A stretch of 64,000 bases of DNA, taken from the NCBI RefSeq assembly GCF_036711975.1, contig NC_091973.1, positions 4,402,001 to 4,466,000 on the forward strand, given 5' to 3'. This document shows positions 11,901 through 25,571 of the stretch, one piece after another. The DNA is from Onthophagus taurus (taxonomy: Eukaryota; Arthropoda; Insecta; Coleoptera; Scarabaeidae). Made by a program: the position numbers and the translations under genes. The stretch's first letter is position 1. The number at the start of each line of letters is the position of its first letter. Under the pieces are notes generated by a model. It was not told the origin of the DNA and made no database searches. It was given only the letters and a program-made list of their open reading frames with translations.

Positions 11901-14870
11901 AAATTGAAGGGTTTTCGTTTTTATTGAAGGGAAAAAGAAAATCCTGTTTGCCAACTGTGATCCGGGCAAAATCCAATCTGTCAATTATTTATATGCGTGG
12001 CGTCAAAAAAAATAATTAAATAGTTTTAGAAACACGTTCCCGGTCGTATTTTTTTATGGACTAATGGACTTTTTTGTTCCCCTTTCATGACAGGTAGGCA
12101 AAAGTCACAACAATAATACATCACATCATCGTGTTTATAATAAAAAGTACAAACGCGTATTTTCCCAACAATCTTTCTTCGCGCACCGTATACGAATTTT
12201 TCAGACTGATAGGGCAATTACCCAGCCAACATTTTTGCCAAAAACGCGACCGGTTTCTAGGTCAGCAAGTACTGGTGTTAAAACTTTTGGAGTACCGACG
12301 TATTTTAAACCGTACTTTGAATATTCACTGTACAAAAAGTACAAAAGGAGGTCACCGAAGCACAACCGCCAAACAGCTTGTGAATTTAAAGGTTAAACTT
12401 TTTAAAACCAAAATCTGGACTAAAACTGATTTTTATATCTTACTTTAAAAAATTTTAGTTATAAATTAAACATTTTTATAACTTTATCATTTAAGTCATT
12501 AAAATATCGTTAAAAGCAAACCCGAATAAGTCCTGTCCACAAAGACGTGTTACCTCCACTTCGACAGAATCTCACCTTTCATTATAAACGCTTCGTGATC
12601 ATAAACGATTCAGTCAAAGGCAAGTACTCTAGTGTAGCTCAAGAACAGGATCGGGACTCGATATAATTGGGAAAGATGGAACATCGCTTAATTCATCCAA
12701 TGGGGTTAAGTGTCATCTTAGATTCATTTACCCTTGCTTTATTATTAATAATACTCCGGTATATAAAAAATTAATTTACATTCCTGGTTTAACTGAAAAA
12801 TTGCAATTACGCTGTAATAAAAGATCATGTGCACAACACAGCTTAGACAATAATCATATTTTTGATTTTGAGAATGTTAAGATTCTTGATGTTAGTAATA
12901 ATTATTATAATACGGTACTGTGAACTATAGAATAGATATAGATTCTTTAAGTAATATTTATTCGTTAATTTTGTTGTAAAATAAATTTAAAAATTCTGAT
13001 GTATCTTTGGTAGTATAGTTTTAAGACATGTTTGGTTGCATAACTTAGTTTTATTTTCGCGCGCTTTTCGCTTCACAAAAAGTTGCCATTTCACTTTTTC
13101 TTGATCGGTCATGTGCTTGGTTGGGCTTAAGCGTTATGAATTGTAACGGCGTGGTTTGTTTTTTGTACGAAGAGAAATTTAGACTAAATCCGTTAATAAT
13201 TTTTTGGGCAGTTTCATTACAATCGTAAGTTTAAAAGTTTGTACTTTGATAGTTTTTTAATACTTTTGACTTGATATTTTTGTAGTAAGTTTCACCCCAT
13301 GAAGAAGATTCAATATAGAATCGAAATATTGGAATGATTAATTGATTGTCATTTTTTGATCCATTATCCTATCTTGGAACAACAATTACGCGTCGCTAAC
13401 GGGATAAACAAATATCTCCTAAGTTTATTATTAATACCATATTGAGCCAAAACTGATCATTATGTTGCAGCTACTCAGTCAAAAGCGAATTGTCTATGTA
13501 TAATAGCGAAAATGTATGACATCGTCTGATTAAGTCGAGCTCGAGATACTCAGCAAAAAGGGACCATGTCTAAACATAGAGTGTAGTATGTATGACTTCG
13601 CCTGAGTAAACTGAGGTTGCTTGCAGATAAGACCCTAACATTTATTACTATACAACCTATAATTGGTCAATATATTGTAGTTACTCGGACATAAGCGACC
13701 TTGAAACCGCAATCATGGCACTTTAATGGCATAGATTTGATGAATTTTATCAATATTTTCTTAGAGTTTACAAAAGTATTTATTTGTTAATCGAAAAATA
13801 CAAATATTCTTTTTTTCGTGAGCAATTTGCAAGAACCTCTATCAGGAGACCTGACGAAAGGAAAATCCTGATAAGGCATGATAGTTAACCCCTGGGGTTT
13901 TCGGATGCTATCGACGTCTGCCCACAGGATCCTTCCCGTCCTGACAATAGTTTTCCATTTTATATATTACCTAAGGTAAACGGGGATGACGTCGACCTAT
14001 TTTTTTTCTTTTCTCGGGTCCCACACGTCATATTTTATCTTTTCGCCGCGGTGGAGCGTAGTTTTAATATCCACCACTTGTATTCATAGACGTACTTGAC
14101 CTGCGCCCCTCGTCACTACCCTAAAGGGAGTTAAGGTCCCCGCGAAGAAATATCCCTTTTTTAATAATTTTTAATAAAAAGAAATCAGTTTCCTTTGAGA
14201 TCTTTTTTCTAAATTTCTCTCATTCAGGGCAAACGGATGGGGCATCCTATTAACCTATTTACAGACATGCCACAGCATAAAAATAGAGTAGACCAAATCG
14301 AACCCCATAAGATATTTATAGCGGTGTCCTATCGATTCAATATTAAAAGAAAGCGGTCGCTGTAACTACTTGCGTACATCGTAAACACCTGTTTTCCTCA
14401 CGGCTTCTCTTTCCTCGAAATATTTTAACCCAAAGCGAGCGCACCCTTAGTTCACCTGATCAACTATTCACATCCGCATGTATAATTGCATCCCGTCAGC
14501 CATTCTATGCTACGTGTACGACACGTTAATTCCTTGTCGCTTCGATTTACTGCTCAAATATCTTGTTAAGGTCATTAAATAAACGTTGCACGAGGCCCCC
14601 ATGGATAATATTTGCGAGCATGCCGCAAACCGATTATTAACTGAACCCATTACTATGCATGCCGTTAGACGTTTTTACACGCAATAATAAGTTTACGGTC
14701 GTTTGGATTGATTTTTTACGACCGCGAAACGGTTTTTCATGCGATAGCGTTAATTGTTTTATTAGCGATCTAAATCGCTATTTGAACTTACACGCAAAAT
14801 AATTATAATTCTTTGTAAAAATATATATATAAAACAAATTAGTTTTAATTGTTATTCAGTGCTAGATTGT
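8940..14870. other. Intergenic stretch, no gene supported
   Basis: I see no spliced gene, RNA gene or complete mobile element. Around 13,470, 13,546 and 13,680 there are three weak copies of a motif like TACTCAGTCAAAAGCGA, probably a decayed tandem repeat. Short frames (for example 10350-10664 and 12131-12448) lack any recognisable domain. Confidence 0.5.
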
Positions 14871-14879
14871 CACTCATGA

Positions 14880-17735
14880 CTGAAAATTCTAAAATCAGTG
14901 CTTTTTGGACGATGGCTTTGATATTTTGTCATTCATAACTGAGGAAATGTGTCACTGAGCCACTGCCTCGGCCGCAAGCGACCTCGGCTATAAATACAGA
15001 ACGATAAACGTATTTACAGTTCTTTTTGGAGTTAATTAGAAATATATCCACTTGACTGAGCATCAAAGATTCTAAAATCAGTGCTTTTTGGACGATGGCT
15101 TTGATATTTTGTCATTCATAACTGAGGAAATGTGTCACTGAGCCACTGCCTCGGCCGCAAGCGACCTCGGCTGTAATACAGAACGATAAACGTTTTCAAA
15201 GTTCTCTTTTTGGAGTTAATTAGAAATATATCCCCTTGACGAAGCATCAAAGATTCCAAAATCAGTTGTTTTTGGACGATGGCTTTAATATTCTGTCATT
15301 CATAACTGAGGAAATGTGTTACTGAGCCACTGCCTCGGCCGCAAGCGACCTCGGCTATAAGTACAGAACGATAAACGTTTTCAAAGTTCTTTTTGGAGTT
15401 AATTAGAAATATATCCACTTGACTGAGCATCAAAGATTCTAAAATCAGTGCTTTTTGGACGATGGCTTTGATATTTTGTCATCCATAACTGAGGAAATGT
15501 GTCACTGAGCCACTGCCTCGGCCGCAAGCGACCTCGGCTGTAATACAGAACGATAAACGTTTTCAAAGTTCTCCTTTGGGAGTTAATTAGAAATATATCC
15601 CCTTGACGAAGCATCAAAGATTCCAAAATCAGTTGTTTTTGGACGATGGCTTTAATATTTTGTCATTCATAACTGAGGAAATGTGTTACTGAGCCACTGC
15701 CTCGGCCGCAAGCGACCTCGGCTATAAGTACAGAACGATAAACGTTTTCAAAGTTCTTTTTGGAGTTAATTAGAAATATATCCACTTGACTGAGCATCAA
15801 AGATTCTAAAATCAGTGCTTTTTGGACGATGGCTTTGATATTTTGTCGTTCATAACTGAGGAAATGTGTTACTGAGTCACTGCCTCAGCCGCAAGCGACC
15901 TCGGCTATAAATACAGAACGATAAACGTATTCAAAGTTCTTTTTGGAGTTAACTAGAAATATATCCACTTGACTGAGCATCAAAGATTCTAAAATCAGTG
16001 CTTTTTGGACGATGGCTTTGATATTTTGTCATTCATAACTGAAAAAATGTGTCACTGAGCCACTGCCTAGGCCGCAAGCGACCTCGGCTATAAATACAGA
16101 ACGATAAACGTTTTCAAAGTTCTTTTTGGAGTTAATTAGAAATATATCCACTTGACTGAGCATCAAAGATTCTAAAATCAGTGCTTTTTGGACGATGGCT
16201 TTGATATTTTGTCATTCATAACCGAGGAAATGTGTCACTGAGCCACTGCCTCGGCCGCAAGCGACCTCGGCTATAAATACAGAACGACAAACGTTTTCAA
16301 AGTTCTTTTTGGAGTTAATTAGAAATATATCCACTTGACTGAGCATCAAAGATTCTAAAATCAGTGCTTTTTGGACGATGGCTTTGATATTTTGTCATTC
16401 ATAACTGAAAAAATGTGTCACTGAGCCACTGCCTCGGCCGCAAGCGACCTCGGCTATAAATACAGAACGATAAACGTTTTCAAAGTTCTTTTTGGAGTTA
16501 ATTAGAAATATATCCACTTGACTGAGCATCAAAGATTCTAAAATCAGTGCTTTTTGGACGATGGCTTTGATATTTTGTCATTCATAACTGAGGAAATGTG
16601 TTACTGAGCCACTGCCTCGGCCGCAAGCGACCTCGGCTATAAGTACAGAACGATAAACGTTTTCAAAGTTCTTTTTGGAGTTAATTAGAAATATATCCAC
16701 TTGACTGAGCATCAAAGATTCTAAAATCAGTGCTTTTTGGACGATGGCTTTGATATTTTGTCATGCATAACTGAGGAAATGTGTCGCTGAGCCACTGCCT
16801 CGGCCGCAAGCAACCTCGGCTATAAATACAGAACGATAAACGTTTTCAAAGTTCTTTTTGGAGTTAATTAGAAATATATCTTCTTGACGAAGCATCAAAG
16901 ATTCTAAAATCAGTGCTTTTTGGACGATGGCTTTAATATTTTGTCATTCATAACTGAGGAAATGTGTTATTGAGCCACTGCCTCGGCCGCAAGCGACCTC
17001 GGCTATAAATACAGAACGATAAACGTTTTCAAAGTTCTCTTTTTGGAGTTAATTAAAAATATATCCACTTGACTGAGCATCAAAGATTCTAAAATCAGTG
17101 CTTTTTGGACGACGGCTTTGATATTTTGTCATTCATAACTGAGGAAATGTGTCACTGAGCCACTGCCTCAGCCGCAAGCGACCTCGGCTATAAATACAGA
17201 ACGATAAACGTATTCAAAGTTCTTTTTGGAGTTAATTAGAAATATATCCACTTGACAGAGCATCAAAGATTCTAAAATCAGTGCTTTTTGGACGATGGCT
17301 TCGATATTTTGTCATTCATAACTGAAGAAATGTGTCACTGAGCCACTGCCTCGGCCGCAAGCGACCTCGGCTATAAATACAGAACGATAACGTTTTCAAA
17401 GTTCTTTTTGGAGTTAATTAGAAATATATCCACTTGACTGAGTATCAAAGATTCTAAAATCAGTGCTATTTGGACGATGGCTTTGATATTTTGTCATTCA
17501 TAACTGAAAAAATGTGTCACTGAGCCACTGCCTCGGCCGCAAGCGACCTCAGCTATAAATGTAGAACGATAAACGTTTTCAAAGTTCTCTTTTTGAAGTT
17601 AATTAGAAATATATCTCCTTGACGCAGCATCAAAGATTCCAAAATCAGTTGTTTTTGGACGATGGCTTTGATATTTTGTCATTCATAGCTGAGAAAATGT
17701 GTCACTCAGCCACGCTACTACGTCTGAAGACGCAC
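14880..17735 (+). repeat. 183 bp satellite, about 16 tandem copies
   Basis: The marker CATCAAAGATTCTAAAATCA recurs at about 15061, 15245, 15428, 15612, 15795, 15979 and so on to 17628, giving a 182-184 bp period. The monomer is AT-rich except for one CpG-dense box, CACTGCCTCGGCCGCAAGCG followed by ACCTCGGC, present in nearly every unit. Two variants (ATTCTAAAATCAGTGC and ATTCCAAAATCAGTTG types) are interspersed. The reverse complement of the box is the core of the unrelated satellite at 31.6-34.8 kb. Confidence 0.95.
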
Positions 17736-18871
17736 GACTAACCCCGAAACCTGTTAGTTCTAATACTAGTGTATATATTGCGATTTTACTGTATATATGT
17801 ATATTGAAAGTTTAAATTAACAATTTTGGTGGAGGCGCAATTACAATCAAGTAAATTAAAGTGAAAAAAATGATATTCGTGGTAATAACTTTTAATATGA
17901 AGATAAAATTTTGATGTAGATCGTGTGGTTTAATTAGCCCTACATCGGTCCGTGATAACGTTAATTGTTTTATTGGTAATCCAATCACCAATCCGCCACG
18001 AGAACACCACGCATAGCAAATATTTGAAATCAATAATTTCATATAAACCAGAACGAGCGAATTTTTAAACAATGTATTTTTCGTTAAAACAACATGTTTT
18101 TTTTTTGGTGGGAATTTTCGACTTTGGTACTGTCTGTTCTGGTTACTCAATAGCTAAGGGAATAAAGACATTGACTTTTAAATTGTATACATCTAAGCAG
18201 CCAACGTCAAAGTTGAATAATAAATGTTAAACGTTGTACCTGACATCCGTTGAATATTTTATTTATTAAAATCCGTCGCTAGTAAAAAGAGTTTCTTCGA
18301 CAACCCCCTAACAATTTACCTAGGTCTTAAAACTTCAAAGCACGTACGACAACCTGGAGCTCGCTTGTCACGTTTTGCTTGCACTAACATGAATTATTTC
18401 ATCTTAGGATCTCACGAGTCTTTTGTCTAGTTTCTCACTTGATAAGTAAGATTTTTAACGGAAGTTAAGAAAAGTAAAACATCTTAAGGGTTTTAAAGTG
18501 CCTTTAGAATTCCTCTCGATGTTTAGCGTTTAGGCTCTAATTACGGTTCGAAACTTTTTACATAAAACACTGGCGTTACCGCAAAAAATTTCATTAAGGC
18601 TCGGCGCCCAAGAAGTTTAAGTGAACTTTCTGGAGAATATTCACACATGATTATCTCGGCCGTCGAGATTGCTAAAACGCCTTAAAAGTTTGCTTAAGGA
18701 TAATAATCGGGAGCACATATGGCGCCTTAAGGAAGTTCCGCCGTTTCGAGATTGATATCAAAAGTTTCACCCGAATACCGAAAAACTTTAACCTTAATAA
18801 CCGAACATTGCAACTTCATGAAAACCTTCTATTCACTCTAAAATAAAACCACTAAAACTATTTTCACACAC
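17736..18871. other. Unique intergenic sequence
   Basis: No gene or repeat is recognised. A minus-strand open frame at 17812-18150 has no domain I know and starts at the satellite edge; I treat it as chance. Confidence 0.5.
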
Positions 18872-18940
18872 ACAGTGTGTTAATTAATTATCGTACTCGA
18901 CGTCATCATTGCAAGTATGCAACCAATATCACAGTACTGT
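18872..18940 (+). mobile_element. MITE family 1, single-ended fragment
   Basis: The left inverted repeat (ACAGTGTGTTAATTAATTAT through GCAACCAATATCACA) is complete, but no matching right end follows within several hundred bases. It is a truncated copy. Confidence 0.8.
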
Positions 18941-20482
18941 ATTTTATCATCTAATTAATTTAATGTTAGATTGTATTCGAATTGTTATTGTTATAGTAAA
19001 TAATCTGAGTTGGTTATGTCAGTTATGGAAGTAATTTACATAATTTAATCATTCATTGACGAGTATAACGCGTAAACATGGCTCGTTTTGTTTATAGTTC
19101 GGTGCACGACTGCACGAGGGAGTGTTTTAAATTCCGAAACCTTTACTAAGATTAGAGTATTCCGTGGTACGGCGCAGATGATACAGCTTGTTTTATCTAA
19201 TATTAAAGTGTTTCGTTTTCAGGAAGATGTTCCCCCCGCGGTAAACTTCTGGTAGCATCTGTGGGAATACATAACGACATTAGAAAGAAATAGAGCCCGC
19301 GTGGCATGTGTTAGGAACAGTGGCTGACCGTTTTAAAGTACGCGAAGCCACGTGAGTGAAATTTTCAAACTCCATAATGTATAAGTGGAGCCTTGTTTTA
19401 CTTATTTTAGACCATCCTCGTTCCATTCTCAATCTTTTAGCTGGCTGGGAATGGACTGGGAGAGGTTACAAAGTAGCGTAATTATCTTTGCAGCCGTCGA
19501 AAGGGATATATCGGATTAGAAGTTCGATGGTCAATCGCTGCCATATTGATTTCATTTATATTTCACGCGGATTACATCTCTTTGGAGAATTGATTAAATT
19601 CTTTAAGCCTTGCAAAGGACGAGCTTTAACTATTCAAGAGTCGGATTTAACTTTTTTTTTCATTTAAAATGCAATAAATTTCTTTCCTTGTACTTTAAGG
19701 ACTTATCCTTCAAATTTTCGAAGGTGGATTAAGCTGCTATTAGGGTTGTAACCCGGAGCCTATTAATAAAAACCCGAAATTTGGAAATGACCAAGATTAC
19801 TTGGTCGGTTCGAGATTAATTCAAATTGTAGGTTTTTCGAGGGAGACAGGGATCTTCTTGTAATCCTATTAGGGTCCATCCCAGATAATTCGGTGGTCCC
19901 GTATTAATCTTTCGGATCTTGTTAGGTTTGCATTCGCCGCTACAAATCAATATCACGATCGACCGATCGGTATTCCCGATGAGGGAGGCTCAAGCACAAA
20001 GGGGGTTACGAAAGATATATGACCTAAAATAACTTGGACTCAGTCCAAGCCAAAAAGGGGAAGGAATAGGTCGCTGGGTACAATTGATAAAACAAAAATC
20101 CCGCGATCGCAAGAATTAAGGGCCGTACTTAGCTTCTAAGCACCGTCGTGCAGTTTAGGATGTTGCTAAATTGCCGAAGCTAAGTAAATCCCCGTCGTCG
20201 GCGAAATTTTGGCAAGGAATGTGTACCAGAGCGCTCACAATAAAACAAAAGGGCCCAATGTATTCTTCGGAGAAGTCATTTATGTAGAAGACCGGGCCAT
20301 TCGTCGCTATAAAACAATGGGATTTATTTTCGAGGGGCGACAACCGTACAGATTCTAAATTACTTACTCGATTCTATACGACAAAGACATATTTCAAATA
20401 TTTAATATGAATTTACTAACTATTCAAATAAGTACACTAAAAAACAACTACAGCAATTCTTACATTTTAAAATAAAGCAATA
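18941..20482. other. Unique intergenic sequence
   Basis: No gene, RNA gene or repeat array is recognised. Confidence 0.5.
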
Positions 20483-20607
20483 CAGTGTGTTAATTAATTA
20501 ATTAATTAATCGCACCCGACGTCATCATAGCAAGTATGCAACACAATACGCAATTTGCGTATTCCAATACCAGTACTGTGATATTGGTTGCATACTTGCA
20601 ATGATGA
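20483..20607. mobile_element. MITE family 1 copy with truncated right end
   Basis: It starts ACAGTGTGTTAATTAATTAA with a local expansion of the ATTA repeat, then the CGACGTCATCAT block and both inner palindromic arms, and stops at TTGCAATGATG without the outer right end. A second half-element at 20999-21076 supplies a good right end, so the 20,483-21,076 span may be one larger composite element. Confidence 0.75.
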
Positions 20608-20747
20608 AACTTGAAAAAGCAATAAATTCATCCAATTTTCATATTGCCGTATTTTTCTCGATATTGACGCATCTGAGAGCAAAAGTGCAATAAAATTTGC
20701 TACAGCCTTCCTTCCAAAAGTTTTTTTGTAATATACTCCGATTCCTG

Positions 20748-20821
20748 AGTATTGTTCATGATATAAGAAATAATCTCGGCCGAGAGATATTTCTGCCAGA
20801 AACTTCAAGCAGGGTTGACTT
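20748..20821 (+). repeat. Diverged single copy of the 155 bp palindromic satellite unit
   Basis: From 20748 the sequence runs AGTATTGTTCATGATATAAG then AAATAATCTCGGCCGAG. This equals the inter-palindrome part of the satellite at 41-50 kb with about two changes. It continues into TTCTGCCAGAAACTTC and AAGCAGGGTTGACTT, about 84% identical to the terminal unit that bounds the 41.3-42.6 kb array. The core 40 bp inverted repeat itself is absent. It lies between two MITE family 1 ends. Confidence 0.75.
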
Positions 20822-20998
20822 GGTTTTAGACTCCCAATCCCGAGTGATACCATTAACAACATGTAAAACTACAAATGCTACGAAACTAGGAAAGAGAACC
20901 ATATTGTTGAGAGCAAATTTGCTTTAATTGAGCTGGTGCTGAATAACAACTAAAAGTAGAATTAATACTAACAGTATCATTAGAACTAACACTTGGTT

Positions 20999-21076
20999 GC
21001 GATACCAATACTGTGATATTGGTTGCATACTTGCAATGATGACGTCGAGTAAGATAATTAATTAACACACTGTATA
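20999..21076 (-). mobile_element. MITE family 1, right-end half copy
   Basis: The inner arm TGTGATATTGGTTGCATACT is followed by TTGCAATGATGACGTCGAG and the outer end TTAATTAACACACTGT. The left half is missing or is the element at 20,483. Confidence 0.8.
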
Positions 21077-24038
21077 TATAAAAAAAATTATTAATTATAT
21101 GATAATGAAAACGTGAATAAGTAATAAATAATATAAGATTTGGTTTTAGGTGACTGGAAAAGAAGGGCAAAAAAGTATATTATCTTCCATACTCGGAATG
21201 AGATATTACGTAGAATAATAAGCAATTTAGCGACGTGTTATCTTTATAAGAAGGGGTTGTTAGAGGGGAAACTGTCGTTATCTTTCTGGGAAACTCGTAG
21301 GAAGGGAAACGATAAGTATTTGACCGAGTTAGAAGCAACGGAGGGTAGGAACCTTCCTTCGAGCAAACACGAAATTTTAAACAGAAAGACCAGAACCGAA
21401 TTCGATCTAGCGAAATAAGGGGGAATTTTCGAAAAATACATTCGAGTAGAGTGACCGCATTGCTCGAAACTTTTCTCTTCACATAATTCTTAGGGTTGAT
21501 TTTTTTCTAAGTAGGTGTGAAAACTTCTTCGACATTTAGTTACGCAATCAAATTTAACGTCCTATTACACTGGAATATTTTAATTAAGGATAATATTTAT
21601 CCGCCTTAATTGTCTTACTACGAAGCTGTTATGACAATTGCCCGTTTCGTAATATTAAAATAGTTGATTCCGACGTTCACCGGTCTGCAGTTATGGAAAA
21701 TATTATTACTAAGCTCCTCAAATTCTCAAAATGGTAGTTTTCGTTTTAAGCACATGCGCTATATTCGTTTTCAAGCGAAATTAGCACCTACAGTCGCTTT
21801 ATGCGGAATGTACCGGACTAGTAGACAATTTAGATCGGATTTTGTACAAAGTGGAAACTGGCGCGTACCGTTTATAACTCGCGAAGTGTCTTTAACCGCT
21901 CGGCATTCAGTCGCCAACGGGAGAAGTAACTTTTAATTTTTGAGCAGTTTCAAGTCGACATTTTATAGATCATTTCGCGGCGCCATAAAAGCACTGAATC
22001 AGTGCCGACGGTCTCCGAGGGAGGTCCGGGATTTTGCCGGCGAGGGTGCGCGATTTATGCGCCCCCGCACGAGCAGCCTGGGCTGTAAAAAGTTAATTCG
22101 ACCCTTATAAAGCGTACATGTCGAGTATTAAGATATCCGGTTTTTAAACGGGCATTTCCATACACGGCGCTGTAACGAAGGTATCCATGACGCCATCTAG
22201 AAGCCGTATTATTACCGTACCATGTTTTTCATAATTTACATCTATTACCCCCTACAGCGTCACGTCCTATATAAATAAGAAAAGAAAAAAAATACCTCTT
22301 CAGAGGTCGTTGAATTCTTTTTATACTCACGTAATCATTTTATACAGGGCGATTTTGCTTTATGGATGCCATCTAGTGATAAAAAGATTTATTAATTTAT
22401 ATTAACATTACTGTAATTAATTTTTCTGTTTATATATACTTGAAAATATATTATTGTACAATTTTGGAACAATCGACCAATAGTACAGAATTGTTTTTGT
22501 TTGATTAACAAAATGTCTGGGAATTAAATAGGATTTATATAGCGCGCTCGGGTCCGATTTGAACGTGAATTATTTTTGCTATCGGAGTGTTCGTGCCTGG
22601 GCCAAAAGGGCCAATTGCGTATTCATTTGTTATACGTGATAAACTGTTACAGGGCTGACAAAAACACTTCGTTGTGGTTCGACCGCGGAACACGGCAAAA
22701 TAATTCTATTACAGTTTATTCAACCCCGTCAAGCACTTGTGCCTGTTCCCGCTTGTATTTACGCATAAATTAATTTTACGATTAAATCAAATGTCGACGT
22801 CGGGATGAGATCTTCGTTAAAGTTTTCATCAAGCCGCGTCAACTACAAACGCCTTCGCGGAAATCGATAAATCGGGAGACATTAGGTTACATTGGTCGTT
22901 GTTTGTTAGCTTTAACGGCGCAAACTTTCGTCTTATGTAGTAAAACGCTTGGTTGGCGTTTTCAGTAAAAGTATCTCTCTTAAACTTGATGATAGATTGC
23001 CCGCAGGAAGTGCAGCAATTAAAAAGTAGCTCTTTTCCTTTTTTCCTCACTCAAGGTCATTTATCAAAGATTCACTCGCATTACTACTACTTCTATTTAC
23101 GACAGAAACATTTTTTTCGCCTTCCTCTCTTATAACTCAACTAGCAAAAAAAGAGCAAAACCTTTCAAGTAACACACACATGTACCAACCCAACGTGTGC
23201 CAGACGGAGGCTTCCTACGCATACGAAATCACCTCGAGAATCGTAGCTAAGCAACCAGCCACCGCAACGCATCGCCAAACAGCTTTGACATGCGTGCCGA
23301 GTAACTTGATTCAGGTTCGGAGCTTTGGAAAACGCGCATTTACTCAGGAGCTGTGAGCTTTGAAGGAATCAGTTTTTGTTTCATACATCGACGTCAACAT
23401 TCGACACGAAATCCGACAGACAGACTCTCTCTAATTACTAATATCCATTTCAATTAGATTATTGTTTCGTTTGATGTTATGAACGCAACCTCAAGGCTAA
23501 TTTCGTAACGTTATTAGGCGAATGTAATTTAATATTATGGTTATTCAGAAACTACAACACCTCTATGGTCATGTACAGTTATGTACCTCATCTTAAAATT
23601 AATCCAATCCTGAGTATAATTTTTTTTTGTTGATATTAATTTGATTTATAATATGTGATTTGAACAATTTAATGTTTGATTTGTATTCCAAATCGGATTA
23701 ATATCAATATTTAAAATTCTCACCTCAGTAAATTACAAATATGTCCAATGAGGTTCATAGATGAATTTGGGACCTGATTAATTATTTCACCGTGATTTCC
23801 GGTTTTAAGGAATATTAAACAATATTTGCAAATTTTAATACGTAACAAGTAAAACATTCGTTGTATTTGAACGAGGAATACAATACACCGACCGGTACAG
23901 GTTTTATTTTAACCGAATTTGTAATAAATATCCATATTGTCATGAATAATACATAAAAATCTAATAAACGGGAATTAAATATAAAATCGAAATACATTTT
24001 GATTTAATACTAAATAATAATTATGAAGAAATTTTTTG
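21077..24038. other. Unique stretch with a GC-rich island near 22.0 kb
   Basis: No gene is supported. From about 21,975 to 22,090 the sequence becomes unusually GC- and CpG-rich. It contains the 15 bp palindrome GCACTGAATCAGTGC (21991-22005) and clusters such as GGTGCGCGATTTATGCGCCC. It has no coding frame and no repeat relatives in this window, so a regulatory element is possible. Confidence 0.45.
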
Positions 24039-24088
24039 TCATCATTATGCAACCAATATCACACCATTCGTATTAATTAACACACTGT
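24039..24088. mobile_element. MITE family 1, internally deleted remnant
   Basis: A 50 bp remnant keeps TCATCATTATGCAACCAATA with TCACA and the opposite tip TTAATTAACACACTGT but lacks the middle. Confidence 0.7.
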
Positions 24089-24583
24089 ATATTAAAATTT
24101 ATTAAAAAACAAAGTGTTAAATCTTGTCACCATGAAAATCCTCTTCAAAAAAGATTGGTGATACCACAAAGCGGTTTCATAGGCCGTATATTTTTTTCAT
24201 GGCACCGTCAACGGGGTTGAAGATATCGCAATAATTTATAAAGGCCCTTTATGCGGACATTTCCCGTGCGATAACACCGACGAGCACGCGCCCCAGGGAC
24301 AATTACATCCTTCTAAACATTCTTTGAAGGCAAAATCCAATTAAAACGCACTGACACGCGTTTTCGCACCACCCCGCATATAATTAAACTTCGTTATTTC
24401 GTTACGACTATTTTATTATTACGAAATTCGTTATAAAATTTTTTTGCAAGCATCTTTTTTTGTTGCTGTTATTTTTAATGACCGTATGAAATTGTATCGA
24501 CCTGTAACAGCGATGAATTCGTTAGTTCATCAACAGGTCAATTTGATAAGGTATTATTTTCGTAATTAACCGATTACGGTTTT

Positions 24584-25510
24584 ATTACAGTTTATAAACT
24601 TGTTTTATGTTGTTAACTAACTACATTTTTTATTTCATCACATATTTTTATATTATATATATATTCTGACCTTAGTATTTAGCGTTCTGCAAATAGTTTC
24701 AAGTCCTTTGGGAGTAGTATTTAACCCTCTACAAGTAGTATTTAGTATTTAATCTTATGCACGTGGTATTAAATCTTCTGCCCTCAGTACTTAGTTATCT
24801 GTAAATAGTAATAAGTCTTCTGGAAGCAGTATTTAACCCTCTACAAGCAGTATTTAGCCTTCTGCACGTGAAATTACAGTTTATACACTTGTTTTATGTT
24901 GTTAACTAATTACATTTTTTATTTCATCACATATTTTTATATTATATATATATTCTGACCTTAGTATTTAGCGTTCTGCAAATAATTTCAAATCTTCTGG
25001 GAGTAGTATTTAACCCTCTACAAGTAGTATTTAGTATTTAACCTTATTCACGTGGTATTAAGTCTTCTGCCCTCATTACTTAGTTATCTGTAAATAGTAA
25101 TAAGTCTTCTGGAAGCAGTATTTAACCCTCTACAAGCAGTATTTAGCCTTCTGCACGTGAAATTACAGTTTATAAACTTGTTTTATGTTGTTAACTAACT
25201 ACATTTTTTATTTCATCACATATTTTTATATTATATATATATTCTGACCTTAGTATTTAGCGTTCTGCAAACAGTTTCAAGTCCTCTGGGAGTAGTATTT
25301 AACCCTCTACAAGTAGTATTTAGTATTTAACCTTATGCACGTGGTATTAAGTCTTCTGCCCTCAGTACTTAGTTATCTGCAAATAGTAATAAGTCTTCTG
25401 GAAGCAGTATTTAACATTCTACAAGCAGTATTTACCCTTCTGCACGTGGTATTAAGTCTTCTGGAAGCATTTTCAAGCCTTCTGCAAGCAGTATTAAGTC
25501 TTCTACCCAT
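24584..25510 (+). repeat. Three 289 bp tandem units with ~30 bp sub-repeats
   Basis: Units start at ATTACAGTTTATA at 24584, 24873 and 25162, a 289 bp spacing. Each begins with about 90 bp of AT-rich spacer and then carries degenerate sub-repeats of the type AGTATTTAACCCTCTACAAG / TTCTGCACGTGGTATTAAG. The third unit continues for a few sub-repeats to about 25,510. The plus-strand frame at 25335-25562 with its LL-V-L periodicity simply translates these sub-repeats. Confidence 0.9.
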
Positions 25511-25571
25511 ACACGTATCTTCAAAATCGTATCTTTCTGATCGATATTTTAGAGTAAAGTAGGAAAACGCT

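Noticed and set aside
12131..12448. 105-residue plus-strand frame
   Set aside because: It has no recognisable domain, no signal peptide and no splice-linked partner; composition is that of the surrounding DNA.
19800..19830. GGTTCGA-type tRNA B-box look-alikes (also near 10,321 and 18,546)
   Set aside because: No A-box, acceptor stem or anticodon arm can be built around them.
20506..20862. 118-residue minus-strand frame within the MITE-flanked segment
   Set aside because: It runs across MITE inverted repeats and the satellite relative, with no transposase motif, so it is probably chance.
25335..25562. 75-residue plus-strand frame with regular leucine/valine pattern
   Set aside because: It is a direct translation of the ~30 bp sub-repeats in the 289 bp tandem units and has no independent support.
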